In this document: piece by piece, positions 17,211 to 25,968 of the stretch
Layout of the letters: every line of letters starts with the position of its first letter
How positions within the stretch are numbered: position 1 is the stretch's first letter
Source of the DNA: an uncultured Campylobacter sp.
Lineage (GTDB): Bacteria; Campylobacterota; Campylobacteria; Campylobacterales; Campylobacteraceae
DNA: 58,575 bases
Direction of reading: 5' to 3'
Assembly (NCBI GenBank): GCA_934718785.1
Contig: CAKVAF010000012.1
Location: 1-58,575 of the forward strand
Notes under the pieces: generated by a model
What the model was told of the DNA's origin: nothing
The model's input: the letters and a program-made list of their open reading frames with translations, nothing else
Databases searched by the model: none
Translations under genes and position numbers: made by a program

Positions 17211-18437
17211 ATGATAATAAAAAATGCGAGAATTTATGGCGAAGAGCCTTTGGATTTAGAGCTTGAAAAAGGCATTATCAAAAAAATAGGTAAAAATTTA
17301 AAAGGCAGCAAAAGCCTTGATGCTGGTAGTTTAACCCTGCTTCCAAGCTTTGTGGATTTAAATGTGCGCCTTAAAAATGATAAATTCAGCCTTGAAAATC
17401 TTGCCTTGCTTGAAGAGAAATGCCTAAAAAGTGGGATCAGTGCTGTGCTTTTGCGCGATGATATGGACTTTGATGAAGAGAGTTTGAGCCTTTTTTTAAA
17501 TCATCTCAAAAGCCTAAAAGTGCGTATTTTCACAAGTGTGCGCGCCTTAGATAAAGACAAAAAGCTCAAAAATCTCTCCACGCTCATCAGTAAAAACGCC
17601 TTTGCTATCGAGCTTGAAAGCGCAAGTGAAGCCAATATTTTAAGACAAAGTATGCAATATGCATTAATGAAAGATGTCCCACTTCTCGTGCGCTGCTTTG
17701 AAAGTGGCTTTGATGATGGTGGTGTAATGAGTGATGGAGCGATGAGCTTTAAGCTTGGACTTGTAGGCATTAGCAAAGTGAGTGAGCTGAGTGAAGTAGC
17801 TAAAATCAAACAAATCGCAAAATTTTATGGCTCAAGAATGCTTTATGACTGCCTAAGTCTCAAGCAAAGCCTTGATTTGCTAGATTCTAGTGATGAAATT
17901 CTCATCAGTATTCATCATCTTTTAAAAGATAGCAGCGCTTGTGAAAACTTTAATACCGCAGCAAAGCTTATGCCGCCTTTGCAAGAGCTAGATGATACCA
18001 GCGCGCTTTTGCAAAGATTGAAAGATGATTTTTCTAAAATCTCAAAGAGTGAAATTTCAAAAAGTGCACACAAAAATCACGCTAAAATCAAGTTTTTAAG
18101 CGCACTTGAAAGCGCAAAACCCATCACACACAAGGATTTAGCTTTTGATGAGGCTAGCTTTGGCATTGATAGCTTGGGCGAGTTTATGAGCCTTTGCAAT
18201 ACTTTTTTAGTGCAAAAAGGCATTTTGAGCTGGCGCCATGTTTGCGAGCTTGCAAGCCTTAATGGCGCAAAGTTTTTAGGGTTAAATTGTGGCGAGATCA
18301 AAGTTGGCAAAGAAGCAAATTTCGTGCTTTTTGATGAAAATTTAAATATAAAAATAAAGGAAAATAGCCTTTATGCTAAAGATAAGCTAAAGGGCGAAGT
18401 TAAGGCGCATTTTTTAAACGGCGAACTGATTTTTTAA
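17211..18437 (+). CDS. Dihydroorotase-like protein lacking metal ligands (PyrC2)
   Basis: 408 aa amidohydrolase-fold protein in the class I dihydroorotase family, equivalent to C. jejuni PyrC2 beside gpsA. The family's metal-binding DxHxHxR is replaced: the strand reads FVDLNVRLKND, with both His missing. The carboxylated Lys and later His positions are not recognisable either. The C-terminal part, LNCGEIKVGKEANFVLFD, keeps the amidohydrolase composite-domain motif. It therefore probably lacks catalysis and may act as a non-catalytic partner of aspartate carbamoyltransferase, as known for inactive DHOases (PyrC' / pDHO). That role is inference. AAGGAAAATAA precedes the ATG. Confidence 0.85.
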   Translation: MIIKNARIYGEEPLDLELEKGIIKKIGKNLKGSKSLDAGSLTLLPSFVDLNVRLKNDKFSLENLALLEEKCLKSGISAVLLRDDMDFDEESLSLFLNHLKSLKVRIFTSVRALDKDKKLKNLSTLISKNAFAIELESASEANILRQSMQYALMKDVPLLVRCFESGFDDGGVMSDGAMSFKLGLVGISKVSELSEVAKIKQIAKFYGSRMLYDCLSLKQSLDLLDSSDEILISIHHLLKDSSACENFNTAAKLMPPLQELDDTSALLQRLKDDFSKISKSEISKSAHKNHAKIKFLSALESAKPITHKDLAFDEASFGIDSLGEFMSLCNTFLVQKGILSWRHVCELASLNGAKFLGLNCGEIKVGKEANFVLFDENLNIKIKENSLYAKDKLKGEVKAHFLNGELIF

Positions 18438-18493
18438 AATCACAAAAAAAGTATCAATTTAAATATTATAAACGAATAGCATAAGGAAATAAA

Positions 18494-19249
18494 ATGGCAA
18501 CATTGCACGAAATTTTAGGCAATAGTGATTATATGCTTGATTTATGTGTTCGTATGGCTCATCACAGCACAGCTATTGAGGGCAATACTATAACTCTTGC
18601 GCAGACTAAATCTATTATTGTTGATAATTATATTCCTAGAGAAGTTAAAGAGCGAGAGTTTTATGAGGTGCGCAATTATCGATACTTAATTCCTGTTCTC
18701 ATAGAATCATTAAATACTGATGAAGTAATAAATAATGAATTAATTAAAAGATTTCATAGTGTGATAATGAAAGATTTACATAAAGAGGCTGGTATGTTTA
18801 AAATGGTGGAAAATATGATAATTGGAGCTGATTTTGAATCAACAAAACCATATTTAGTGCCAACAGAATTAAAAAATTGGTGTGATAATTTAAATTATAA
18901 GCTCAATAATAGTAGGAATTTGCAAGAAAAACTAAGTGCAATTTTTGAGTCGCATATTCAATTTGAGAAAATACATCCATTTAGCGATGGTAATGGACGC
19001 ACAGGGCGTTTATTGATTGTTTATTCTTGTTTTGAAAACAATCTTGTTCCTTTTGTAATACCGCAAGATAGAAAAGATTTCTATCTTGCTTGTCTTGCCG
19101 AAAACAGAATAAAAGACCTTGTGAAATTTGGAGAAGAATTAATGAAAAAAGAAGAGGCTAGAATAAATCTTTTTCTTCAACAAAATAATACAATAGAAAA
19201 TGAAGTAAAATTTGAAAATGTTATCAAACATAATAAAAAAAGGAGGTAA
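18494..19249 (+). CDS. Fic-domain protein (AMPylase-type), class II
   Basis: 251 aa. The Fic core HPFSDGNGRTGR is complete, with catalytic His at residue 161. These enzymes transfer AMP or related groups to protein Ser/Thr/Tyr. An inhibitory helix motif STAIEG (residues 25-30, Glu29) lies N-terminal to the core, so the protein should be self-inhibited (class II). A Fic_N-type region at the start reads HHSTAIEGNTITLAQT. Base composition is clearly more AT-rich and codon use less GCGC-rich than the neighbours, a sign of transfer. A strong AGGAGG site at its end serves a truncated reading frame. The usual rimM neighbour of trmD is absent. Target unknown. Confidence 0.9.
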   Translation: MATLHEILGNSDYMLDLCVRMAHHSTAIEGNTITLAQTKSIIVDNYIPREVKEREFYEVRNYRYLIPVLIESLNTDEVINNELIKRFHSVIMKDLHKEAGMFKMVENMIIGADFESTKPYLVPTELKNWCDNLNYKLNNSRNLQEKLSAIFESHIQFEKIHPFSDGNGRTGRLLIVYSCFENNLVPFVIPQDRKDFYLACLAENRIKDLVKFGEELMKKEEARINLFLQQNNTIENEVKFENVIKHNKKRR

Positions 19250-19250
19250 A

Positions 19251-19280
19251 ATGAATATTTTTGACGAGAGTTTAAAATAA
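19251..19280 (+). pseudogene. Truncated gene start (9 codons) after fic
   Basis: ATG at 19251 follows a near-perfect AAGGAGG site inside the end of fic, but the frame reads only MNIFDESLK and stops. This looks like the leftover 5' end of the next gene of a Fic cassette, cut off when the cassette joined the trmD region. A functional leader peptide is less likely. Confidence 0.5.
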
Positions 19281-19378
19281 ATTTTAATATATCTTGAAAT
19301 TCAATAAAATTTATTTTATTTCGCCTTGTTTTCAAAGCAAAATGCTATAATTTTGCAATAAATTAAGGGAAATTTAAT

Positions 19379-20101
19379 ATGCGTTTTACTTTTATCACTC
19401 TTTTTGAAAACTTAATCAAGCCTTATTTTAAAGAAAGCCTTTTAAAAAGGGCGATTGAAGCAGGGCTTATTAAAACTTCTTTTTTAAATGTACGCGATTT
19501 TTCAAAAGATAAACATAAAAAGGTGGATGATTATAAACTTGGCGGTGGGGCAGGGCTTTTAATGAGTGCTCAGCCTTTGTTTGATACGCTTAAAGCGTTT
19601 AAAAAAGAGCATTCAAACGCTCATATCGTTTTCTTAAGCCCAGTAGGCAAGCCTTTTAAGCAAATTGACGCTAAAAGGCTAGCTCAAAAAGAGCATATCG
19701 CCTTTGTGTGTGGGCGTTATGAGGGTATTGATGAGCGCGTGATTGAGATTTTTGCTGATGAAATTTTTAGTGTGGGCGATTTTATTTTAATGGGCGCAGA
19801 ATTGCCCGCTCTCACACTTTGCGAAGCCATAGCTAGAAATATCAAAGGCGTGCTGGGCAATGAAGAAAGCCTAAGCGAAGAAAGTTTCGAAGAATACTTG
19901 CTTGAAGCACCGGCATTTGCGAAGCCTTTAGCCTTAGAACAAAATTTTAATCAAAAAAAGCAAATTTTTTACGCAAATTCAGTATTTTTAAAGGGTAATC
20001 ACGCTAAAATCAAAGCTTTCAAATTTAAATTAGCACTTTGTAAAACGCAGTTTTTCCGCCCTGATCTTTACGCAAGGTGCAAAATTAAGGATAAAAAATG
20101 A
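19379..20101 (+). CDS. trmD: tRNA (guanine37-N1)-methyltransferase
   Basis: 240 aa SPOUT enzyme that methylates G37 of tRNAs reading CUN, CCN and CGG codons and prevents +1 frameshifting. Visible family motifs: [15 protein letters not shown] at the N-terminus, [26 protein letters not shown], the trefoil-knot SAM site [15 protein letters not shown] and [20 protein letters not shown] near 19345 gives it its own promoter, useful because the usual upstream rpsP/rimM genes are not here. It overlaps rplS by four bases (ATGA). Confidence 0.96.
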   Translation: MRFTFITLFENLIKPYFKESLLKRAIEAGLIKTSFLNVRDFSKDKHKKVDDYKLGGGAGLLMSAQPLFDTLKAFKKEHSNAHIVFLSPVGKPFKQIDAKRLAQKEHIAFVCGRYEGIDERVIEIFADEIFSVGDFILMGAELPALTLCEAIARNIKGVLGNEESLSEESFEEYLLEAPAFAKPLALEQNFNQKKQIFYANSVFLKGNHAKIKAFKFKLALCKTQFFRPDLYARCKIKDKK

Positions 20102-20454
20102 AAAACAAATACATCGAGCTTTTCGAAAAAAAACAGCTTGAGGCTAAGAAAGTGCCTGATTTTAGAGCCGGCGACACTCTAAAACTTGCCATTCGCATTA
20201 AAGAAGGCGACAAAACGCGCATTCAAAATTTCGAGGGTCTTTGTATCGTGCGCCGTGGAAATGGCGTCAGCGAGACTTTCACAGTGCGCAAAATCGGCGC
20301 AAACAATGTCGGGGTTGAAAGAATTTTCCCTATTTATAGCCAAAGTTTAGAAAGCATTACTGTTCTTCGTAGGGGTCGTGTGCGCCGTGCAAGGCTCTTT
20401 TATCTTAGAGATAGACGCGGTAAAGCAGCACGCATTAAAGAGCTTAAAAAATAA
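20098..20454 (+). CDS. rplS: 50S ribosomal protein L19
   Basis: 118 aa. L19 sits at the 30S-50S interface. Core motifs [27 protein letters not shown], the basic [44 protein letters not shown] are all present and the length is normal. Overlaps the trmD stop by ATGA, so translation is coupled. A hairpin follows 15 bases after its stop. Confidence 0.98.
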   Translation: MKNKYIELFEKKQLEAKKVPDFRAGDTLKLAIRIKEGDKTRIQNFEGLCIVRRGNGVSETFTVRKIGANNVGVERIFPIYSQSLESITVLRRGRVRRARLFYLRDRRGKAARIKELKK

Positions 20455-20468
20455 TTTAAGTCTCATTC

Positions 20469-20494
20469 GAGTTTTAAGCCTTTGGGCTAAAACT
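20469..20494 (+). terminator. Hairpin after rplS
   Basis: GAGTTTTAAGCC and GGCTAAAACTC form an 11-bp stem with a 3-base loop and one bulged A. No long T-run follows, so termination may be partial and aroG may be read through. Confidence 0.55.
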
Positions 20495-20532
20495 CATCTA
20501 AAAATCTATACTTAACTTAGGACTTTAAATTT

Positions 20533-21876
20533 ATGCTTTGGACCACAAGCAGTTGGAAGCAATTTCCCATTAAACAACAGCCCATTTATCCCGATGAAAG
20601 TGCCTTAAATTTAGCACTTGATAAGCTTGAAAAATTACCGCCTTTAATCTTTGCTGGAGAAGTGAGAAACCTTAAAGAAAGATTAAAGCTTGTGAATAAA
20701 GGCGAAGCCTTTTTGCTTCAGGGTGGCGACTGTGCCGAGAGCTTTGCAAATTTTGGTGCTGTAAATATACGCGATATGTTTAAGCTACTTTTGCAAATGG
20801 CTGTGGTGCTTACTTTTGCAGGCTCTGCTCCGGTGGTTAAAATAGGGCGCATAGCCGGGCAGTTTGCTAAGCCTAGAAGCAGCGATTTTGAAGAGCTTAA
20901 TGGCATGAGTTTGCCAAGTTACCGCGGCGACATAATAAATGGCTTTGAATTTAATGAAAAAGCGCGCGTTGCAGATCCTAAAAGAATACTAGAAGCCTAT
21001 TATCAAAGCGCGACTACGCTAAATTTGCTCCGTGGCTTTGCAAATGGGGGGCTAGCCGATTTACACGAGGTGCATCGCTGGAATTTGGGCTTTATCAAAA
21101 AGGCTGAGCTTGGCAGCAAATACGAAGAGCTTAGCGAGAAAATCACGCAGGCGCTAAGCTTTATGAATGCTTGCGGGATCAATTCTAAAAACACGCCAAG
21201 CCTAAGGCAAACCAGCGTTTATACCTCGCACGAAGCCTTGCTGCTGCCTTATGAAGCAGCACTCACGCGCGTGGATAGCTTGAGTGGGGATATGTATGAT
21301 TGCTCTGCGCATATGCTTTGGATCGGCGAGCGCACGCGCGCTATCAACGAAGCGCATGTGCATTTTTTAAGCGGGGTGAAAAATCCTGTGGGCGTGAAAA
21401 TAGGACCCACAGGCACAGCCCAAGAAATCATCGCTCTAGCAAATGCGCTAAATCCAGCTAATGAAGAGGGTAAACTCAATATCATCATAAGAATGGGCGC
21501 TGAAAAAATCGCCGATAATTTGCCTAAAATTTTTAAAGAGCTTAAAAGCGAGGGGCTAAACTTAATCTTTAGCATTGATCCTATGCATGGAAACACCGTT
21601 AAAGCGGGCAATTACAAAACACGCGAATTTGATAAAATCATGGATGAAGTGAGAATGTTTTTTGAAATTGCGATGGCTGAGGGCGTTTATGCGGGTGGCG
21701 TGCATTTAGAAATGACAGGACAAGATGTAACTGAATGCACGGGCGGAGCTTTCAATGTAACGGCTGAAGCCTTAAAAGAGCGCTACGAAACGCAGTGTGA
21801 TCCAAGGTTAAATGCCGATCAAGCCCTAGAACTTGCCTTTTTAATCGCTAATTTAGTTAAAAAACAAAAAGCTTAA
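20533..21876 (+). CDS. aroG: Class II DAHP synthase
   Basis: 447 aa. Condenses phosphoenolpyruvate and erythrose 4-phosphate in the first shikimate-pathway step. It belongs to the plant-like class II family: SWKQFPIKQQPIYPD at the N-terminus, FLLQGGDCAESFANF (metal Cys), AGQFAKPRSS, LPSYRGDIINGFEF, SHEALLLPYEAALTR, GERTRAINEAHVHFLSGVKNPVGVK, DPMHGNT and GGVHLEMTGQDVTECTGG. Complete in length. Follows rplS as in C. jejuni (Cj0716). Only one DAHP synthase is seen in the window; feedback control cannot be judged. Confidence 0.97.
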   Translation: MLWTTSSWKQFPIKQQPIYPDESALNLALDKLEKLPPLIFAGEVRNLKERLKLVNKGEAFLLQGGDCAESFANFGAVNIRDMFKLLLQMAVVLTFAGSAPVVKIGRIAGQFAKPRSSDFEELNGMSLPSYRGDIINGFEFNEKARVADPKRILEAYYQSATTLNLLRGFANGGLADLHEVHRWNLGFIKKAELGSKYEELSEKITQALSFMNACGINSKNTPSLRQTSVYTSHEALLLPYEAALTRVDSLSGDMYDCSAHMLWIGERTRAINEAHVHFLSGVKNPVGVKIGPTGTAQEIIALANALNPANEEGKLNIIIRMGAEKIADNLPKIFKELKSEGLNLIFSIDPMHGNTVKAGNYKTREFDKIMDEVRMFFEIAMAEGVYAGGVHLEMTGQDVTECTGGAFNVTAEALKERYETQCDPRLNADQALELAFLIANLVKKQKA

Positions 21877-21930
21877 GGCTTTAAATTTATAAATAGATTT
21901 AAGCTAATTTTAAATTTAAAAAGGGCAAAA

Positions 21931-22263
21931 ATGATAAAAATTTATGGCATTAAAAACTGCTCGAGTGTGAAAAAGGGACTTGATTTCTTAGAAAACAAGG
22001 GTTTTGAATATGAGTTTTTAGACATTAAAAAACTAGATGAAAACACCTTAAATTCGTGGCTTAAAAGTAAAAGTTTTAACGAGCTTATCAATTTAGCAGG
22101 CACGACAGCTAAAAAATTAAGCTTAAATAAAGAAAAACTAGCCAGTTTAAGCCAAGAAGAACTAAAAAAGCTCGTTTTAGAAAATCCAAGCCTTATCAAA
22201 CGCCCTGTTATAGATAAATCAGGTCAAATTTATATCGGCAAAGAGTATGAAAATTTAAACTGA
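21931..22263 (+). CDS. ArsC/Spx-family thioredoxin-fold protein (YffB-like)
   Basis: 110 aa. Begins IKIYGIKNCSSVKKGLDFLE, the ArsC-family CxxS-type segment with a single Cys, then the long helical insert and a C-terminal LIKRPVIDKSGQIYIGKE, which matches the RPI/RPV strand of the family. It is closer to YffB/Spx-like proteins than to true arsenate reductases, since the distal catalytic Arg/Cys set and any ars genes are missing. Follows aroG by 54 bases, as Cj0717 does in C. jejuni. Function unknown; a redox role is plausible. Confidence 0.85.
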   Translation: MIKIYGIKNCSSVKKGLDFLENKGFEYEFLDIKKLDENTLNSWLKSKSFNELINLAGTTAKKLSLNKEKLASLSQEELKKLVLENPSLIKRPVIDKSGQIYIGKEYENLN

Positions 22264-22344
22264 TTAAATAAAATTAAATTATAGAAAAGCTATAAAAATC
22301 ATCAAAAATTTCAAGTATAAAAAATTAAATTTCAAAGAATTTAA

Positions 22345-23393
22345 ATGAAAAATTACAATATTTTACTTTGTGCGGATGAAAATTATCTTAAATTCGCCGC
22401 TGTTTTAATGACTAGCATTGTTTTAAACGCCGATAAAAGCCAGAGTTTTGAAAACTTGAATGGCGTAAAAGCAGGGAAAAATCAAAGCCCTTTAAATCAA
22501 AAGCATTTAAACGAGCGCTTTATTTTCCACATTTTTAGCAATCATTTAAGCGAGCAAGCCCTATCAAAGCTTAAACAATTCGCCCTTTGGCTTAGTGAGA
22601 TTTTTGCCTGCGAAATCAAAAGCTATATCATCGATGAGAGCGCATTTAAAGGGCTTTCAACATGGCGGGGCAATTTGCTTACTTACTACCGCCTTAAAAT
22701 GCACGAGTTTTTGCCACCAAGCGTTGAAAGGTTGTTGTATTTAGATGTTGATATGCTGGTGTGTTGTGTGATGTGCGCGAACTTTTTGCGCTTGATTTAA
22801 AAGATAATATTGCTGGCGTTGTGAGTGATTTTTTTCCCACTCAAAGAGTTCTTAAACACAGTAAAAATAGTGCTTTAGACATCATCATAAAAAAAGAAAA
22901 TTATTTTAATGCAGGCTTTTTGCTGGTTGATTTAGTCAAATTTAAAGAAGAGAAAATAGGCGAAAAGGCGGTTGAGTTTTTAAAAAATTATGAGAACTTT
23001 TTTGCCGATCAAGACTGCTTAAATGCTGTTTTACAGGGCAAAACTCTTATGCTTGATTTAAGTTTTAATTTTCAGCTTTCAAGGCTTAAAGCATTTAGGT
23101 AGCCCAAATTTTTTAAAGATAATAGCCAAAATTACGAGATAAACTGTACGAAAGCCGAGTTTAAAAACGCGCTTAAAAGCCCTAATATTATTCATTTTGT
23201 CAATTACAAACCTTGGCGCGAACCTAAAAAATGGCAAATTTATTATTTTTTAGGCAAGTTTTTACCCCTGACTTTACTCAAAAAGAATGTGCGCTGCAAC
23301 TATAATATCGCTAAAACTCATCATCTTTACAAACAAATTGCGCGCAAAATCCCTATTTTTAAAGATGAGCTAAAAGAAGTTTTTAAATTTTAA
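22345..23393 (+). pseudogene. Glycosyltransferase family 8, frameshifted and with a nonsense codon
   Basis: Would encode about 350 aa of a GT8 galactosyl/glucosyltransferase of the LOS type. The first segment (22345 on) holds ILLCADENYLKFAAVLMTSI and the metal-binding DxD in YLDVDML. Directly after DxD the frame shifts: GGTGTGTTGTG carries one extra TG compared with the frame that restores DVRELFALDLKDN (about 22759-22765). The second segment continues to a TAG at 23100-23102, and the same frame then resumes for about 96 codons containing IIHFVNYKPW, the family's C-terminal HFxGxKPW-type motif, to a TAA at 23391. An Asn-rich insert also lies at about residues 33-50. Two lesions make it inactive unless slippage corrects the first. 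Confidence 0.88.
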
Positions 23394-23400
23394 TCATTTC

Positions 23401-23949
23401 AAAACAGCGGCGCGAGTTCTAAATTTCGTCATTGCGAGCGAATGAAATGAGCGCGGCAATCCATAACTTCTACACAATAAAATTTATCTACCCGTCATTG
23501 CGAGCCGCAGGCGAAGTAATCTATAATTAAATTTTTAAATAAATTCGATGATTTGAAATTTTATTTCAAGTCAAATTTATGAATTGCCACGCAAGGATAA
23601 ATCCTTGTTCGCAATGACCAATTTTTTAATTCTATTCATCATTGTGGTAATTTATTAAAATTTAAAAAAACTTAAAATTTCGTCATTGCGAGAAGCGCAG
23701 CGCCGAAGCAATCTATAATTTAATGGCAAAATCAAAGAATAGATTGCCACGATTTGACTTCGTCAAATCTCGCAATGACAATAGCGTAGTCGTCATTGCG
23801 AGCGCAGCGAAGCAATCTATAATTTAATCACAAAATAAAAATAAAATTTTAAAATAAATTTGTAGATTGCCACGAAAATTCTACGAATTTTCTCGCAATG
23901 ACAGCAATTTTAATTTTCTTTTAAATTCCAAAACTCGCGCCGCTGTTTT
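23401..23949. repeat. REP island with seven arms, bounded by 18-bp inverted repeats
   Basis: Both ends carry AAAACAGCGGCGCGAGTT exactly (23401-23418 direct, 23932-23949 inverted). Inside are seven REP arms: 23427 (+), 23493 (+), 23581 (-), 23681 (+), 23741 (-), 23791 (+) and 23864 (-). Each plus arm reads CGTCATTGCGAG, then a variable palindrome, then GGCAATC or AGCAATC and TATAATTT. Facing pairs (4/5 and 6/7) make larger palindromes with an AT-rich centre. No reading frame is credible here. The rest of the gap, 23950-24057, holds nothing recognisable. Confidence 0.85.
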
Positions 23950-24057
23950 TAGAATTATTTTAAAAATTTATGCTACATTTAAAGTTAAATCAAGCGCAGC
24001 AGTTTTGGAGTTTATCTAACAAATTTGAATGAAAAATTTATAAAATTTAATTAAATT

Positions 24058-24885
24058 TTATAAAAACTCCCTTAAAGTGTTTGCCTTTTTCATCCATTTT
24101 TTAAGGCTTTCAACTTTATCTTGCTTGATGAGTTCTTTGCAAAATTCAAGCTCTTTTTGAAAATGCTCTATGCTTAAGAGCAAATTATCCTTATTTTGCT
24201 CAAAAATGCTGCCCCACATCGCAGGACTTGACTTAGCGATACGGCTCATACCCTTGAAAGAATTGCTTCCAAGATGAACGATATTTTTTTTATCCTCTTC
24301 TTTCATCACAAAATTTGCCAGCGCAAAGCTAATGGCGTGCGGTAAATGAGAGATAATGGCGGTGTGATGATCGTGTGCTTTAGCATTCATAAAGATGATT
24401 TTCATGCCCAGATGCGAAAAAAGCTCGACCGCTCTTTTTTGATGCAAATCATCTGCGACTTCACTCTCACAAAGTACGCAAACAGCGTCTTTGTAAAGCT
24501 CCTTAAAAGCAGCTTTTGCGCCGCTATTTTCAGTGCCACACATAGGATGAGCGCTGATAAAATGACTTTTAAGCTCCTTTGGCAAGCTTTTTATAATCTC
24601 TTCTTTAGTGCTGCCAAGCTCGATAATGGTCGTTTTTTTGCTCGTATTTTTAAGCTCTTTAAGCAAGGAAATAATAACATCCACAGGCGTTGCAAGTATG
24701 ATGATATCGCTATTTTTAAGGCTTTCAAAGTCCTCAAGCTCATCGACAAGCCCTAAATTTAGAGCTTCTTTTGCGTTTTTTTTATCCTTATCAAAGCCGC
24801 TGACTTTATTTATAAATTTATTCTCTCTCAAACAAAGCCCAAGACTTCCACCCATAAGCCCAAGTCCTATAATGCTAACTTTCAT
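24058..24885 (-). CDS. tyrA: Prephenate dehydrogenase
   Basis: 275 aa. Oxidatively decarboxylates prephenate to 4-hydroxyphenylpyruvate for tyrosine synthesis. The NAD-binding loop is SIIGLGLMGGSLG; SAHPMCGTENSG is the substrate-binding stretch, and TAIISHLPHAISFALA carries the conserved catalytic-domain His. No ACT domain, so no obvious tyrosine feedback domain. Start at 24885 chosen from AAAAAGGA spacing; ATGs at 24891 and 24918 are also in frame. It stands alone, flanked by the REP island. Confidence 0.93.
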   Translation of the reverse strand: MKVSIIGLGLMGGSLGLCLRENKFINKVSGFDKDKKNAKEALNLGLVDELEDFESLKNSDIIILATPVDVIISLLKELKNTSKKTTIIELGSTKEEIIKSLPKELKSHFISAHPMCGTENSGAKAAFKELYKDAVCVLCESEVADDLHQKRAVELFSHLGMKIIFMNAKAHDHHTAIISHLPHAISFALANFVMKEEDKKNIVHLGSNSFKGMSRIAKSSPAMWGSIFEQNKDNLLLSIEHFQKELEFCKELIKQDKVESLKKWMKKANTLREFL

Positions 24886-25211
24886 TTTCATCCTTTTTAA
24901 AAGCCTAAATTTTAGCAAATTTTAAAGCGTTTTGGATAGAATTTAAAAATTATTTTTAAATATATGGAATGAAATTTTATGTAAATTATGCATTGATTTG
25001 CTTGCACTTTGTAACAATAGGACTTTTAATTTTTATAAATTTCAAAATTCTAAGGTGTAGAATTGAAATAAAAATAAAAGTTTGCCAAGCTTTCAGCAGG
25101 GCTAAGTGAGAAAGTAGCTTATGGGAGTGAGAATTTAAACTTTTATAAATGATGAAAAGCAAGAGGGCAATTTAAATTCCCTTAAAAACGCTCAAGTTTT
25201 AAAGGATAAAA
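24886..25211. other. Gene-free spacer between tyrA and a transporter gene
   Basis: About 325 AT-rich bases between divergent genes. It must hold both promoters. The stretch TTTGCCAAGCTTTCAGCAGG (from about 25080) is less AT-rich, but no repeat, RNA or reading frame could be supported. Confidence 0.4.
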
Positions 25212-25676
25212 ATGATTTATTATTTCATAGCCTTTGGTATGGGCTTAGCCATCGCACTTCAAGCACCGATAAACTCGGCACTCGGAAAAGGTCTAGGCAG
25301 CTGGGCTTTAATGCCTGCTTTCATTTCATTTTTCATCGGCACACTTTTGCTCGCTACTTTAGTTGCCTTTAGCGGCGGCTTTAACGCAGGCTTTTTTAAA
25401 GCCCTTACCCAGCAGTCTTTGTGGAAATTTTTAGGCGGGGCTTTGGGGGCATTTTTTGTCTTTGGCACGATTTTGCTTGCGGATAAAATTGGACTTATTA
25501 ATATGTTTATCACTGTGCTTTTTGCCCAGCTTATAATGAGTCTTAGTCTTGATGGTTTAGGTGCTTTTGAGCTAGTTAAAAAAGAAATTTCTTGGCAAAA
25601 AATTCTAGGCTTGTGCGTCATTTTTACAGGACTTTTGATATTTTTTTCAAAAGAGCTTTTAAGAGATAAAATTTAA
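25212..25676 (+). CDS. DUF606/YdcZ-type DMT-superfamily membrane protein
   Basis: 154 aa, five hydrophobic segments: YFIAFGMGLAIALQAPINSALG, LMPAFISFFIGTLLLATLVAF, FLGGALGAFFVFGTILLADKI, INMFITVLFAQLIMSLSLD, and ILGLCVIFTGLLIFFSK. This half-size drug/metabolite transporter layout fits the DUF606 (YdcZ) family, which usually works as a dimer. Substrate unknown. AAAGGATAAAA precedes the ATG. Single gene, no functional clue from neighbours. Confidence 0.82.
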   Translation: MIYYFIAFGMGLAIALQAPINSALGKGLGSWALMPAFISFFIGTLLLATLVAFSGGFNAGFFKALTQQSLWKFLGGALGAFFVFGTILLADKIGLINMFITVLFAQLIMSLSLDGLGAFELVKKEISWQKILGLCVIFTGLLIFFSKELLRDKI

Positions 25677-25880
25677 TGTGAAATTCTTATAAAATTCAAG
25701 TATCTTAAGCTTAAACAATAAATTTGAAAACTTAAATTTGCATAAATTTGAAATTAGTTTAAGTTTTAAAAAGCAAATGGGCTTCATTTTTATTAAGTGA
25801 TTTCTAAATTTTTCTTAAAATTTATTTTTAAATAACTCCTATAAAATAGAGCTTTAAAAAGCTTCTAACTCTACTTTAGG

Positions 25881-25895
25881 TAAGTAGCTTACTTA
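25881..25895. promoter_or_regulatory. Palindrome upstream of the nitroreductase
   Basis: TAAGTA-GCT-TACTTA is a perfect 6-bp inverted repeat with a 3-base centre, about 75 bases before the nitroreductase ATG. MarR/HxlR-type redox regulators bind sites of this size and TTACTT/AAGTAA content, and such regulators control nitroreductases. Binding is inference. The rest of 25677-25968 is AT-rich and otherwise featureless. Confidence 0.35.
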
Positions 25896-25968
25896 AAAGT
25901 GTGTATTGAAATTTCTTTTAAATTGATTTATAATTTTATAATTTTAAATCGATTTTGAAAGGATAAAA

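Noticed and set aside
22761..23102. Second glycosyltransferase segment as an independent gene
   Set aside because: It starts inside the first segment without a ribosome site and continues the same GT8 domain, so it belongs to one broken gene.
23401..23949. CRISPR array
   Set aside because: Repeats are inverted, of unequal spacing and with palindromic variable parts inside the arm, not spacers between direct repeats; no cas genes.
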